Positions 49,512 to 58,399 of a stretch of 64,000 nt of DNA are shown here, piece after piece. Location of the stretch: the NCBI GenBank assembly GCA_963812075.1, contig CAWETN010000014.1:62001-126000 (forward strand), written 5' to 3'. This DNA is from JAMXLO01 sp963812075 (lineage in GTDB: Bacteria > Pseudomonadota > Alphaproteobacteria > Acetobacterales > Acetobacteraceae). The first letter of the stretch is position 1, and every line of letters begins with the position of its first letter. A model generated the notes under the pieces. It made no database searches. It was not told the DNA's origin and was given only the letters and a program-made list of their open reading frames with translations. The position numbers were made by a program, and so were the translations under genes.

Positions 49512-50105
49512 ATGTTGTCATCGACGCTCTCCGCAAAAGCGCGTGCTGTAGGAGCCGAACAACGCATTGCTCACCCAAAGCAGTCAGAGACCGCCGGACG
49601 TGCCGCTGCGTCTGACGCCGATCGTTGCGATAGCCAAGCAAGAGCCGAGCGCGCCGAGAAAGCGCTGATCGATGCGCGCCAACGTATCGACGAATTGCTA
49701 CGCGATGCCGACGCCCTGCGAAGGCGAGCCACGGAGGCAGAGCGTCGCGCTGAGGACATCGCGGCAGACCGACAGGTCGCGAATATGATGATCGAGGCGA
49801 TGCGCGGGGTGCAGGAGAACCTGCATCGCGATGTAACCGCTGCCGAAGCAGTCGCCGCCGACGCCTGCGCCAGCCTCGATGCAGCGCATCGGCAGGCCCG
49901 CGATGCGCAAGCTGCGGCGGAGGCAGCACAGATTGCGCATGTTGAGATGGCGACCGAAGCCGCCAAACTGCGCGCCGACGTAGAGGCGGCCCACAGGCTG
50001 ACAAGAATAGCCCAAGCTCGGGCTGAGCGGCTATGGCAGGACGAGAAGGCACGAAGGTGCTTGGGGCGCTGGACAAGACTCAGGGCCGCGTGGCGGGGAG
50101 AGTAG
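49512..50105 (+). CDS. hypothetical coiled-coil protein
   Basis: 197 residues from ATG 49512; an earlier in-frame ATG would add a Cys/His-rich stretch with no ribosome site. From residue ~45 it is almost uninterrupted Ala/Arg/Glu helix (RAERAEKALIDARQRIDELL, ADALRRRATEAERRAEDIAA), characteristic of a coiled coil, and it ends in a basic tail. This can mimic KfrA- or cell-division-like proteins by composition alone, so no family is assigned. It may belong to the mobile region. Confidence 0.45.
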   Translation: MLSSTLSAKARAVGAEQRIAHPKQSETAGRAAASDADRCDSQARAERAEKALIDARQRIDELLRDADALRRRATEAERRAEDIAADRQVANMMIEAMRGVQENLHRDVTAAEAVAADACASLDAAHRQARDAQAAAEAAQIAHVEMATEAAKLRADVEAAHRLTRIAQARAERLWQDEKARRCLGRWTRLRAAWRGE

Positions 50106-50235
50106 CGATGTCGATGCGACGGCTTTTCCGCGGCGAGCGTCGACCGACCCAATACCAACGGCGCCGTGGCAGGCGCGAGAACGTAGCACGTGGATACCAG
50201 TATAGCCTAGCAGTCGTTCGAGAACCACGGCCTTA

Positions 50236-51228
50236 GAGTCCGTCCGGAAACTTCATGAAGGGTTACAGAGCTTTCTGAGCATGAGCCGGATCGAGGCGAG
50301 GTGAAGGAAGGCGAGCGCGTTGTGGTTGCGGTTCTCCCAATCCTTGGCGAGGCGGCGACATCGATTGAGCCAGCCTATGGTACGCTCAACAATCCAGCGT
50401 TGCGGCTCGACGACAAAGCCCTTGGCGTTGTCGCGACGCCTGACGATTTCGGTCACGAGGTTCGGCATGACTTCGGCGATGCCGTTGGCGATGCCGTTGG
50501 CGAAGACCGGCCCGGCATAGGCGCTGTCCGCGAACAGCTTGCGCAGGAAGGGGAACTGTCCGAACAGGGTGGACAGCAGCAGCACGCCGCCATCGCGGTC
50601 CTGCACGTCGGCAGCAGTGACCAGGGCGTGCAACAACAGTCCGAGCTTGTCCACCAGGACGTGGCGTTTCTTGCCCTTGATCAGCTTGCCGGCATCGAAG
50701 CCATGTCGATCGATCGACGGCCCCCCTTTTCTGCGCTCTTTACGCTTTGGCTGTCCATGATACAGGCCGTCGGGCTGGACTCACGTGTCGCCTGCTCACG
50801 GCATTTCACATAGAGCGCGTGGTGGATGTTCTCCAGCGTTCCGTCCCAGCCCCACAGGCAGAAATAGCCGTTGACCGTGCTGCGCGGCGGCAGGTCCTTC
50901 GGGATGTAACGCCACTGGCATCCGGTGCTCAGCACATACATCACGCCGTTGACCACCTCGCGCATGTTGACGGTGCGCTTGCCGCCACCTCGTTTGGCCG
51001 GCGGGATCAGCGGCTTGACCAGCGACCATTCGGCGTCGGTGAGATCGCTGGGATAGCGCAGCCTGTCGCGGTCGTAGCGATGGCGGTTCTCGATTGTCCA
51101 CATCGGGGCACCTCGCGGATCGGTGCCAACACCGAATCACGGCCAATCGAGCCGGTTCAAGCGTTCAAGCGATCCGGCACCGCGCTTCCAACCGATTCAA
51201 ATGACTCGGGAAGTCTCCGGACGGACAC
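50236..51228 (-). mobile_element. IS5-family insertion sequence, complete ends, 3-bp target duplication
   Basis: Terminal inverted repeats GAGTCCGTCCGGAAACTTC (50236-50254) and, reverse-complemented, GTGTCCGTCCGGAGACTTC (51210-51228) match at 17 of 19 positions. Each end is flanked by TTA (50233-50235 and 51229-51231), the TNA-type duplication of the IS5/IS427 group. The element is 993 bp, with its transposase on the minus strand. Confidence 0.9.
50253..51103 (-). CDS. IS5-family transposase (frame break between N- and C-terminal parts)
   Basis: N-terminal part from ATG 51103: YPSDLTDAEWSLVKPLIPP, REVVNGVMYVLSTGCQWRYI, CIMDSQSVKSAEKGG (first catalytic Asp region). The C-terminal frame (50253-50654 onward) has KLFADSAYAGPVF and RWIVERTIGWLNRCRRLAKD, the family YREK-like glutamate helix. 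The two meet near 50690. IS427-group elements commonly need a programmed frameshift between two ORFs, so this may be natural; an indel is the alternative. The stop overlaps the left terminal repeat. Confidence 0.85.
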
Positions 51229-51247
51229 TTATACCAGGACTCGCTGA

Positions 51248-52311
51248 TCAGAACCGATGTGCCCAATCGCGGAGTCCGATGGACATGATGGTCCACGGCT
51301 GGGCCTCGAGCTTGTTACAAGCATCGCAGCAGTGATCGAGCAGCGCGTCAGCGTCGTCGAAGATCCGGTTGGAGAGCCAGTTGTCGCGTATGTACTGCCA
51401 GACGTTCTCCTGCGGGTTCAGCTCGGGACACTTCGGCGGCAACGGCACGATGGTGATGTTGTCGGGCACCTGGAGTTTGTCTGAGAGATGCCAGCCGGCC
51501 TGGTCGAGCAAGAGCACCGCATGACGACCGGGGGCAACGTCGGCAGAGATCGCCGCGAGATGCAGGTTCATCATCGCGGTGTTGCACCAGGGCAGGATCA
51601 GGCCGACGGCCTTGCCGTGCTTGGGGCAAATAGCGCCGAAGATGTAGGTCGACGTGGTGCGTTGGTCTGATGGCGCCGAGGGCCGGCTGCCTCGCCTCGC
51701 CCAGCGGCGGGTGATCTTGTTCTTCTGTCCGATCCGGGCTTCGTCGCCGAACCAAAGCTCTATGTCGCCGGGATCGGCGCCATGCCGACGCGCGACCGTC
51801 GCCAGTATCGCCGGCCAGTTTTTTTAAAAGCCTCGACAGCACCCGCCGCCTGAGCGTGATGGCGCGGGCGGGCCGTCAGCTTACGAAAGCCCATTCCTCG
51901 CAGCTCACGGCTGAGCGTCTGCTTCGAGATGCTGATCTCGTATTCTTCCCGGATCCATTGGCAAAGATCGATGATCCGCCAGCGGACCACGCCATGCACT
52001 GCCGGGATCGGGCCGTGCTCGACCATTGCCGCCAGCGCGGCCCGGTGCGCATCGCTCAGCAGCGACGGTTTGCCAGGAGCCTTGCGGTCGATCAGGCCGT
52101 CGGGACCGTCCGCGTTGAACCGCAGCACCCAGTCGCGCACCACCTGCAGCGTCACGCCGCCAACTGCCGCTGCCTGCGTCCGGCTGCCTCCGTCATAGAT
52201 CGCTGCCAGCGCCAGAAGCCGCCGCACCTGGACAGCATCCGCGGCACCGCGCGCAATCCGGCGCAGCAACGCCGCATCATGGTCCGGACGTAATGGGATC
52301 GGCTTCAGCAT
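51248..52311 (-). CDS. IS630-family transposase, two frames joined by a probable -1 frameshift
   Basis: The first frame from ATG 52311 holds the helix-turn-helix domains (RRIARGAADAVQVRRLLALA, YEISISKQTLSRELRGMGF). At 51819-51825 the coding strand reads A7 (GCTTTTAAAAAAACTGG). A -1 slip there changes FKKTG to FKKNW and opens the second frame, which contains the DDE domain (ELWFGDEARIGQ, VLLLDQAGWHLSD, IVPLPPKCPELNPQENVWQ) and ends at 51248. Total ~350 residues, normal for IS630. Confidence 0.87.
51819..51825 (-). promoter_or_regulatory. A7 slippery heptamer, candidate -1 ribosomal frameshift site
   Basis: Seven consecutive T on the plus strand (A7 on the coding strand) exactly where the two transposase frames must be joined. 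IS elements of several families use A6-A7 slippage to make the fused transposase. Confidence 0.6.
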
Positions 52312-52398
52312 GGCGAACCTCCCCGTTCGCCAGCCTTGAATCAAATCTTCGCCGCGTCGGGAAGCACTCATTGAGTTCTCAGGTAACAGGACTTGGTA

Positions 52399-52650
52399 TT
52401 AGCGCGCTCACCCTGCAGCGCTTCACCAAGGAGACCACAAAATACGTTACCTCCCCGGCCGATCGAGGTCCTCGTTGACAGGCAGACGCTCATGGTCTTC
52501 GGCTCCAAATTGCGTGCTGTGGCAGAACTTCTACCGTCAGTTCGGCGAAATGCCCGACATCATGGTTTGCGGCGAGATGGACTGGTCCGATTCCGACTTC
52601 TATAGCGTCGTCACCGATCCCAGGGTCGCCCCCCGGGACACCGGATTGAA
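52399..52650. other. inter-IS region, no recognisable gene
   Basis: About 250 bp between the IS630 element and the integrase-core transposase fragment. A plus-strand open frame (52475-52708) has plausible codons (FYRQFGEMPDIMVCGEMDWS) but no family I can name. It may be a scrap of a host gene. Confidence 0.3.
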
Positions 52651-52930
52651 CCCTATGTCACGTTGGCGAGCGGTTGAAGTTGCTTGTCACGGGACTCGGT
52701 CGGCGTGAGATATCCATGCCGTTCGATAAATCAGATCGCGTTGCAGGTCTCGCGGAACGCAATTCTTCGATCGTTTTGAAGCAGGTTCTCCTTCAGCGTA
52801 CGGATGAACCGTTCGGCGCAGCCGTTGCATTCCGGCGCGCGGACGAAAGCGGGCGAGCTTTCGATGCCCAAGAAGGCGAGCTCCTTCTGGAAGTGGTCTC
52901 GCGCATCAGCCTGAGCACGGGGCGCGAGGC
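52651..52930 (-). pseudogene. 3' fragment of an integrase-core (IS3/IS481-like) transposase
   Basis: The frame FLGIESSPAFVRAPECNGCA-ERFIRTLKENLLQ is the end of an rve-type catalytic domain (the NG-xAERF-IRTLKEE motif with the catalytic Glu). A TGA at 52731 replaces what is usually Trp, and the same frame continues FIERHGYLTPTESRDKQLQP to a second stop, as in the C-terminus of these transposases. It is fused in frame to the molybdenum hydroxylase fragment upstream. Confidence 0.7.
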
Positions 52931-53285
52931 GGTCAAAGGCGAAGGCGCTACGGGCGGAAAGCCATGGATTCGGCGTTGGCGTGCCATCGCGGTGCTTGCC
53001 GTCCGCGGCTGGGGTGTTCTTGATGCCCGCCGCATCCAGGTCGGCCGCCGTGACGACCATGTGCACGCCGGGCATCTCACGGGCGGCGTCGGTATCGATC
53101 GAGCGTAGCTCGCCGCGCGCCATTCGGCTGCGCACCATCACGCCATATAGCTGGCCGGGCAGGTTCGGATCATCGGAATAGCGCCCTTCGCCGCGCAGCA
53201 GGGTAGGATCCTCCTTGCGGGAGACGGGCTGGCCGACGGCGAACTTCTCGCTCACCATGAGCGTGGGATCGAACGGCGCATTCAT
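52931..53285 (-). pseudogene. 5' fragment of a xanthine dehydrogenase/CO dehydrogenase-like molybdopterin subunit (CoxL/XdhB-type)
   Basis: From ATG 53285: FAVGQPVSRKEDPTLLRGEG, RYSDDPNLPGQLYGVMVRSR, MARGELRSIDTDAAREMPGV and HMVVTAADLDAAGI. This is the standard N-terminus of aerobic-type CO dehydrogenase/aldehyde oxidase large subunits. After about 119 residues it runs in frame into transposase sequence (junction ~52930). The remaining ~650 residues of the enzyme are missing, so it cannot function. Confidence 0.85.
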
Positions 53286-53459
53286 CAGGGATTGGGCCTT
53301 CAGTCGGCGTCGCCATATCCAACAGATACGGCGAGAAACCGCAACCCGGCCCGCTGGTGTGGTTGCCATTGACCGGCCTCCGTGCGGTTCCTAGCGTGCT
53401 GGGGACAGCCGCGTCGGCAACTGGTCGGCAGGCACGGCGAACAATTCTCCGGGGGCGCA

Positions 53460-54368
53460 ATGGCAACGCACCACTTCCATCCCACCAAATACTTCAACGT
53501 CATTGGGACAACCGACCCGTGCCTTCGGATCGCTGACGGTGACACGGTGGTGACCGATACGATCGACGCGTCCGGTCTGGATGCAAGCGAGGCTACCGTC
53601 GGCGAGCGGCCCAACCCAATGACGGGTCCATTCTTCATAGAAGGTGCCGAGCCGGGTGACACGTTAACTGTCCGCATCGACAGGCTGACACCGAGCCGGG
53701 CGACCGGTTGGACCTACTCTCCACTCGCCTTCACCGTGCTGGACCCGGCCGCGATTCCCGAGCGGCCTCCGCAGCAGCGTGTTGTCTGGGATATCGGTGG
53801 CAATAGCGGGACCGTGCGGCTGCGCGAACCATCGAAGGGCCTCGAGGCATTCGCGCCGCCACTTCAGCCTATGATCGGCTGCTTCGGGGTGGCGCCGGCG
53901 CGCGGCCAGGCTTTCTCCACGGCCACGAGTGCGCAGAACGGCGGCAACATGGATTACCGCCTGTTTTCACCGGGGACGACGGCCTGGTTCCCGGTATCGG
54001 TGCAGGGCGCGCTCTTCTATCTTGGCGACGGCCACGCCTGTCAGGGCGATGGAGAGATCACCGGCACCGGGATCGAGACCTCCTTCGAAATGGAAGTGAC
54101 ATTCCGCGTCCTGAAGCGGACGATCAACTGGCCGCGGGGCGAGACCGCAGACGATATCTTCACTGTGGGCAATGCACGGCCACTTGATCAGGCGTTACAG
54201 CATGCCACGACCGAGATGCTGCGCTGGCTTGGCGAGGACTACGGGCTGGATGCGCGCGCCGCCAGCCATTTGATGGGCCAGGTGGTCCGCTACGATGTCG
54301 GCAATGTCTTCAACCCCGCGTTCACGATCGGTTGCCGGATCGGCAAACGCTGGCTGACGAAGCAGTAG
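53460..54368 (+). CDS. acetamidase/formamidase-family protein
   Basis: 302 residues from ATG 53460, after GGGGGCGC; the open frame extends 26 codons upstream but without a ribosome site. The FmdA/AmdA fold is shown by NPMTGPFFIEGAEPGDTLTV near residue 53, PLQPMIGCFGVAP and GGNMDYRLFSPGTTAWFPVS, followed by LGDGHACQGDGEITGTGIET with the metal-site residues. These enzymes hydrolyse short amides (formamide, acetamide) with zinc. Lone gene between the IS cluster and the hydrolase. Confidence 0.9.
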   Translation: MATHHFHPTKYFNVIGTTDPCLRIADGDTVVTDTIDASGLDASEATVGERPNPMTGPFFIEGAEPGDTLTVRIDRLTPSRATGWTYSPLAFTVLDPAAIPERPPQQRVVWDIGGNSGTVRLREPSKGLEAFAPPLQPMIGCFGVAPARGQAFSTATSAQNGGNMDYRLFSPGTTAWFPVSVQGALFYLGDGHACQGDGEITGTGIETSFEMEVTFRVLKRTINWPRGETADDIFTVGNARPLDQALQHATTEMLRWLGEDYGLDARAASHLMGQVVRYDVGNVFNPAFTIGCRIGKRWLTKQ

Positions 54369-54559
54369 GGGGCGGAACGCGCCACGACTTCGAAAGCGTC
54401 ACTTCCGGACCAATCGCGATTCTGCTCCCGGCAGTATTTGCCGCAAGGCGACCTGTTGCCGGTTGCCGCCGCACCAAGCTCCGTGGAGGCCCGGTGTAGG
54501 GCGAAGTCAACCTGGGAACTCTCGCGTTGACGGGCGGATTAGCTTGGTCTGATCCGACG

Positions 54560-55345
54560 CTACTGGGCGGCAGCGGCCATGGTTCGCGTTCCCGCCACCG
54601 GTCGATACGCCCGCAGGAATGTGCGAACATGGCGCACCGCCAGCGGGATTTTATCCGGGGTGTCCTTCCACGGGTACAAGCTCACCTGCGCATTCGGTGC
54701 GAGACGCACGGTTTCCATGGCGACAGCATAGGGGTGCGCCGGCACGTCGTCCGGCAACACCAGAATGGGCGTCTGGCAGCCGCGCACGAAATCACGCGTC
54801 ACGGTATAAACGAAGTCGGCGCGGGCGCTGTACATGTTCGTCAGGAACTTATCGACCCTCTCCATCGTGATGTCGGGCCGGCGGGCGCACAGTTCCGGCC
54901 CCCAGGTCTTCATGTTGTTGTCGTAGGAAAGGCTGGGCATCTCTGGGCGCCAGCCGCTGGGCTGCGCCGGCACCGCCGCAATGACGCGGTCGCCCGCCCG
55001 CTGCAACATGTTCCAGATGAAGGGGCCGCCGATGCAGAAGCCGAGTACCAGGAATTCCCGAATGCCAAGGTGATCCATCAGGCCGATCTGATCGTCGGTA
55101 TAGGCGTCCCACGGCCGGTCGGCCTCTAGCGGACCTGAAGACTGGCCGCCCTTGGCGTTACGCAGATCTGCCGCGATAACGCGGAATTCGTCCTTGAATT
55201 CGTCGAACGGGTTGAATGGGTGGCTCGAGGTCGCCAGGCCCGCAACGGTCGAGTTCAGCCCGCCGCCGGGGATGACCAGCAATGGGAAGCCGGAGCCGGC
55301 CTCCTCGTAATGGATGCGAACGTCGCCTCTTTCGTAGAACGGCAT
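54560..55345 (-). CDS. alpha/beta hydrolase with a cysteine nucleophile elbow
   Basis: 261 residues. The fold is evident (FPLLVIPGGGLNSTVAGLAT, FRVIAADLRNAKGGQSSGP, LMDHLGIREFLVLGFCIGG). The nucleophile position in GFCIGG is Cys instead of Ser, as in dienelactone hydrolases. The acid may be in LVLPDDVPAHP. No obvious catalytic His is seen near the C-terminus. It is downstream of the enoyl-CoA hydratase gene (160-bp gap) on the same strand, probably in one catabolic unit. Confidence 0.8.
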   Translation of the reverse strand: MPFYERGDVRIHYEEAGSGFPLLVIPGGGLNSTVAGLATSSHPFNPFDEFKDEFRVIAADLRNAKGGQSSGPLEADRPWDAYTDDQIGLMDHLGIREFLVLGFCIGGPFIWNMLQRAGDRVIAAVPAQPSGWRPEMPSLSYDNNMKTWGPELCARRPDITMERVDKFLTNMYSARADFVYTVTRDFVRGCQTPILVLPDDVPAHPYAVAMETVRLAPNAQVSLYPWKDTPDKIPLAVRHVRTFLRAYRPVAGTRTMAAAAQ

Positions 55346-55504
55346 AATGGTTTCTCCTTACGAACCGAGGTGTCGAGTAAGGCGTGACATGACCGGCCGC
55401 GCGTGAATCGAACCATGTCAGGCGCAAACCGGCGCGGTTTTCCGGGACGGCATTGCTCCAGCAATATCACCCAATTTTCGCGACCGCCAATACCCGGCCA
55501 AGAG

Positions 55505-56239
55505 TCAGGCTGGGAAGCGGCCCATCATCACCGACACGTCACGCGCCAACTCCAGCGCCTTGTCCATGTCCATCGACAGCGAGCGCTGGAAGACCCGTTT
55601 GGTCTGCCACAGTTGCAGCTTGTTCCAGCCCGCCAGGCGCTCCGCCAGGGCCGTCGCCTCTTCCAGCAATTTGTCGTCAGGTACGACCCGATTGACGAGC
55701 CCAAGTTCGTACGCGCGCCCGGGGAGCATGTTGTCGCACAGCGTCAGCAGTTCGAACGCGACCTTACGCCCCATCAGGTGCACCGCCTGTGCGGTGACAG
55801 TGGTGGCGGTCAGGCCAGCCTTCAACTCCGGATACCCGAAGCGGGCGCTTTCCGCCGCTACCACGAGGTCGCTCCCGAACGCGAGGCCGGCGCCGGCGCC
55901 CAAAGCATAACCATGCACGGCGGCGATGATGGGTTTGTCGATCCGGCCCAACAGTTTCGTGAGCGCGATGTTGGCATCTCCATGCCTGATCAGGTTCGAC
56001 CGATTTTCCGCGGTCAGAGGCCGCGGCGTCGAGGTGTCGGCGCCCGCCGAGAATGCCCGCCCGGCGCCGCGCAGGATCACGACCGAAATATCGTCGTCCG
56101 CCTGAACCGCATGCAGCGCGTCAGTCAAGGCGTGCACGAGATCGGCATTGATCGCGTTCAGCTTGGCTGGGCGGTTCAGGGTCAGCAGGCGCACGGCGCC
56201 TTTGGTTTCGCTCAGCAGCACATAGTCGGGCGTCGTCAT
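55505..56239 (-). CDS. enoyl-CoA hydratase/isomerase family protein
   Basis: 244 residues from ATG 56239. Crotonase features: LNRPAKLNAINADLVHALTD, GAGRAFSAGADTSTPRPLTA (oxyanion hole), KPIIAAVHGYALGAGAGLAF and FGYPELKAGLTATTVTAQ. The usual catalytic Glu of hydratases (GxxE) near the second motif lies in YPELKAGL, so a hydratase or related activity is possible. It follows the truncated thiolase on the same strand, with the alpha/beta hydrolase next. Confidence 0.9.
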   Translation of the reverse strand: MTTPDYVLLSETKGAVRLLTLNRPAKLNAINADLVHALTDALHAVQADDDISVVILRGAGRAFSAGADTSTPRPLTAENRSNLIRHGDANIALTKLLGRIDKPIIAAVHGYALGAGAGLAFGSDLVVAAESARFGYPELKAGLTATTVTAQAVHLMGRKVAFELLTLCDNMLPGRAYELGLVNRVVPDDKLLEEATALAERLAGWNKLQLWQTKRVFQRSLSMDMDKALELARDVSVMMGRFPA

Positions 56240-56339
56240 GTGAAGGATCCTCTGATCAAGTTGTCCGAGTTCGGCTATCATAACGAAGTACCCCGCACAT
56301 CACGCTGCCGGAATGGCCGGCGGCGATGGAGCAGCGCGG

Positions 56340-56848
56340 TCAGGTTGACGGGTACCGGTTCAGGGTCATCGTGGAGTGAAAATGCAGAATGCCGCCATTG
56401 CCGCTGACCAGCACGTGGTCGTTGCGTGGCACCTGACGCGCGCCGCCCTGGCCGCGCACCTGCACAACGGCCTCGGACAAAGGCGTGAAGGCCCACATGT
56501 AGTAACCAGACAGTTGACCGCCGCCGGTGTTGGTCGGGAGCGACCCGCCAGGCCCCAGCTTGCCGTCGGCGACAAAGGGGCCGCCTTCGCCCTTGGGGCA
56601 GAACCCGTAATCCTCCAGCGTCACCAGCACGGTGTAGGGTAGCAGTCATAGAGTTGGCACAATCCAATATCGTCGCGTGTGATGCCTGCCATGCGGAACG
56701 CCATCTCGCCGGACCGTTTCGCACCGATTTCAACCGCCGGATGTCGCGCGGTGTTCAGATTGTCGCCCGGTACACAGGTCGCGTAGCCCAATACATACAC
56801 CGGCGGCTGCTTCAGATCGTGTAAGCGTTCTGATAACGTCACGACGCC
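56340..56848 (-). pseudogene. truncated, frameshifted thiolase (SCP2-like) gene
   Basis: Two minus-strand frames: the first (HDLKQPPVYVLGYATCVPGD, EMAFRMAGITRDDIGLCQLY) stops at YDCYPTPCW*; a missing base in the CCTACACC stretch near 56635-56640 separates it from LVTLEDYGFCPKGEGGPFVA and NTGGGQLSGYYMWAFTPLSE. These match the C-terminal half of the intact thiolase at 43359-44513. The N-terminal half is gone, replaced by an IS256 fragment at ~56848. Confidence 0.8.
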
Positions 56849-56955
56849 ACGCCGCCTCGCGCTCGCCACCCATGTTGCGCACCGCCAGCAGCACCTTCTG
56901 CCCATCGCGCCGAACGCCTAGCACCACCAGCAGCGAGATCGAGGTCGCCTTGCCA
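56849..56955 (-). pseudogene. IS256-family transposase fragment
   Basis: Frame VLGVRRDGQKVLLAVRNMGG followed by EREAAW is the conserved core of IS256/Mutator transposases (LGVRxDGQKxLLAVKNMGGES). Only about 35 codons remain, joined directly to the thiolase fragment. Confidence 0.65.
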
Positions 56956-56982
56956 GCGCCCGATCTCCTTATACCAGCCGCC

Positions 56983-57543
56983 TTATCCGGTCACCGTTTG
57001 GGCCCAGTTGCGTCTGGTGAGCGAGGCGATCCGGTCGGGCATTCGCATGAGCTTGTTCCAGCCATCACAACATGCGTCGATGATCGCCTCGTAGCCGTCC
57101 CAGACGCGGTGGCTGAGATCATTGCCGCGCATGAATTCCCAGACGTTTTCCATCGGATTTAATTCGGGCGCATAGGGCGGCAGCGGCAACAATACGATGT
57201 TCTTCGGTAGGTTCAGCCGCGGCGAGCTGTGCCAGCCCGCACCATCCAACACCAGTAGGGCGATGGCGCCGACCGAGACGTTGCGGCTGATCTCGGCCAG
57301 GTGCTGGTCCATGGCTTCGACGTTGACCTCCGGCATGACGATCGCGGCGCCGATGCAACGCTCCGGGCAGATCGCGCCGAACAGATAGGCCCATTCAAAG
57401 CGGCGATCACGTAGGGCGCGGGGACGCGAACCACGCTTCGCCCAGACACGGGTCAGTGTTCCCTGCTGACCGACCCGGGCCTCGTCGGTGAACCAGATCT
57501 CCACCGGTCTGCCGAGCGCTTCCGCCGGCAGGGCGGCGGTCAC
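56983..57543 (-). CDS. IS630-family transposase, catalytic ORF
   Basis: 186 residues from a GTG start overlapping the first ORF stop. It holds the DDE domain: VEIWFTDEARVGQQGTLTRV, ALLVLDGAGWHSSPRLNLPK, NIVLLPLPPYAPELNPMENV (catalytic Glu). Two-ORF organisation is common in the family; no A7 slippery run is seen here, so reinitiation or a different slip could join them. Confidence 0.85.
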   Translation of the reverse strand: MTAALPAEALGRPVEIWFTDEARVGQQGTLTRVWAKRGSRPRALRDRRFEWAYLFGAICPERCIGAAIVMPEVNVEAMDQHLAEISRNVSVGAIALLVLDGAGWHSSPRLNLPKNIVLLPLPPYAPELNPMENVWEFMRGNDLSHRVWDGYEAIIDACCDGWNKLMRMPDRIASLTRRNWAQTVTG

Positions 57544-58049
57544 GAGATCGGCGAAGCGGCGTCGAAAACCGCTTGTTCCTCGGGCTTGCTCAAAGGGTGC
57601 TGTGGACGCACCGACAACCGTCGGAATAACAGCCTGCGCAGCAGCTTGCCCACCGTGCGCTCGTGCAGCTGGACGCCAAATACCCGCGCGATCCGCAGTT
57701 GCAGATCAACACAGCGCCAGCGCACGACACCGTCCCGTGCGAAGTCTGGCCCCTGCGCAATCCAGTCCGCCACCTGCGCCTGCTGCTCGTCCGACAGCCG
57801 CGGGCGCGGGCCGTTGCGGCGCGGCCGGTCGGACAGACCCTCCAGCCCCAAGGCATTGTAACGGTGCACCCAATCGCACAGCGTCTGGCGATCCATCCCG
57901 CACGCCTCGGACGCCGCCTCCCGCGACCAGTCGTCCAGCACCAAGCCGATCGCCAGCATCCGGCGCGCCGCTTTCGCCTCCTTGGTTCGCGCCGACGCCT
58001 CGCGCAGTTCACTCGCCGACAGCTCCAAACGCGTGATCGCTACCGTCAT
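57540..58049 (-). CDS. IS630-family transposase, N-terminal ORF
   Basis: 169 residues: AARRMLAIGLVLDDWSREAA, MDRQTLCDWVHRYNALGLEG and RARLSDEQQ-type helix-turn-helix/linker regions, ending just before the catalytic domain. The stop TGA lies within a GTGA overlap with the second ORF. Sequence differs from the IS630 copy at 51.2-52.4 kb, so the two are distinct elements. Confidence 0.82.
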   Translation of the reverse strand: MTVAITRLELSASELREASARTKEAKAARRMLAIGLVLDDWSREAASEACGMDRQTLCDWVHRYNALGLEGLSDRPRRNGPRPRLSDEQQAQVADWIAQGPDFARDGVVRWRCVDLQLRIARVFGVQLHERTVGKLLRRLLFRRLSVRPQHPLSKPEEQAVFDAASPIS

Positions 58050-58140
58050 CGCAGTCCCCTATCTCCGCTGAGGACTACGAATCACACGTCGCCGCGTCGC
58101 GCCGATTTACCATCGAGTCAACGGTCCGGCCGGTTGGTAT

Positions 58141-58399
58141 TATAGGTGATTTGCTGCATCAGTTGCCGTTCCGAGCGGATCGTGAACAAGGCCTGCAGCA
58201 GCAGTGCACGCAGTAGCTTCTCCGGCGGGATCGAAGGTCGGCCGGTGTCCGCGTAGATCGACGCGAATGCCGGGGACAGTCGATCCAATGCCGCATTCAC
58301 CAACAGGCGGATCGCCCGCAACGGATGATCCTCGGGCACCGAACTCTCCGGGCTCGCGTAACTGAACAGCTTGCCAGTCTGGCGGTCCGCCCCGCGCAT
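58141..58399 (-). pseudogene. 5' fragment of an IS1182/IS5-like transposase, cut by the IS630 insertion
   Basis: From ATG 58399: QTGKLFSYASPESSVPEDHP, LRAIRLLVNAALDRLSPAFA, SIPPEKLLRALLLQALFTIR and SERQLMQQITYN, where family members continue YNLLFRWFVGL. The frame is cut at that tyrosine by the IS630 end. The other half of the transposase is not found on the far side of the IS630. Confidence 0.8.

Larger units (their letters stand above)
51232..52398 (-). mobile_element. IS630-family insertion sequence, abutting the IS5 copy
   Basis: The ends are TACCAGGACT at 51232 and, reverse-complemented, TACCAAGTCCT at 52398; both start with TA, as expected for IS630 elements, which insert at and duplicate TA. 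The IS5 target copy TTA (51229-51231) directly touches the left end, so the IS5 element seems to have inserted at the edge of this IS. Boundary positions are approximate by a few bases. Confidence 0.75.
56972..58139 (-). mobile_element. second IS630-family insertion sequence
   Basis: Starts TACCAGCCG at 56972 and ends GGTA at 58138-58139 (reverse-complement TACCAACCG), giving matching TACCA ends flanked by TA-rich sequence. The right end lies inside an IS1182/IS5-like transposase frame, at the TA of ACCTATAAT. Ends accurate to a few bases. Confidence 0.75.
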
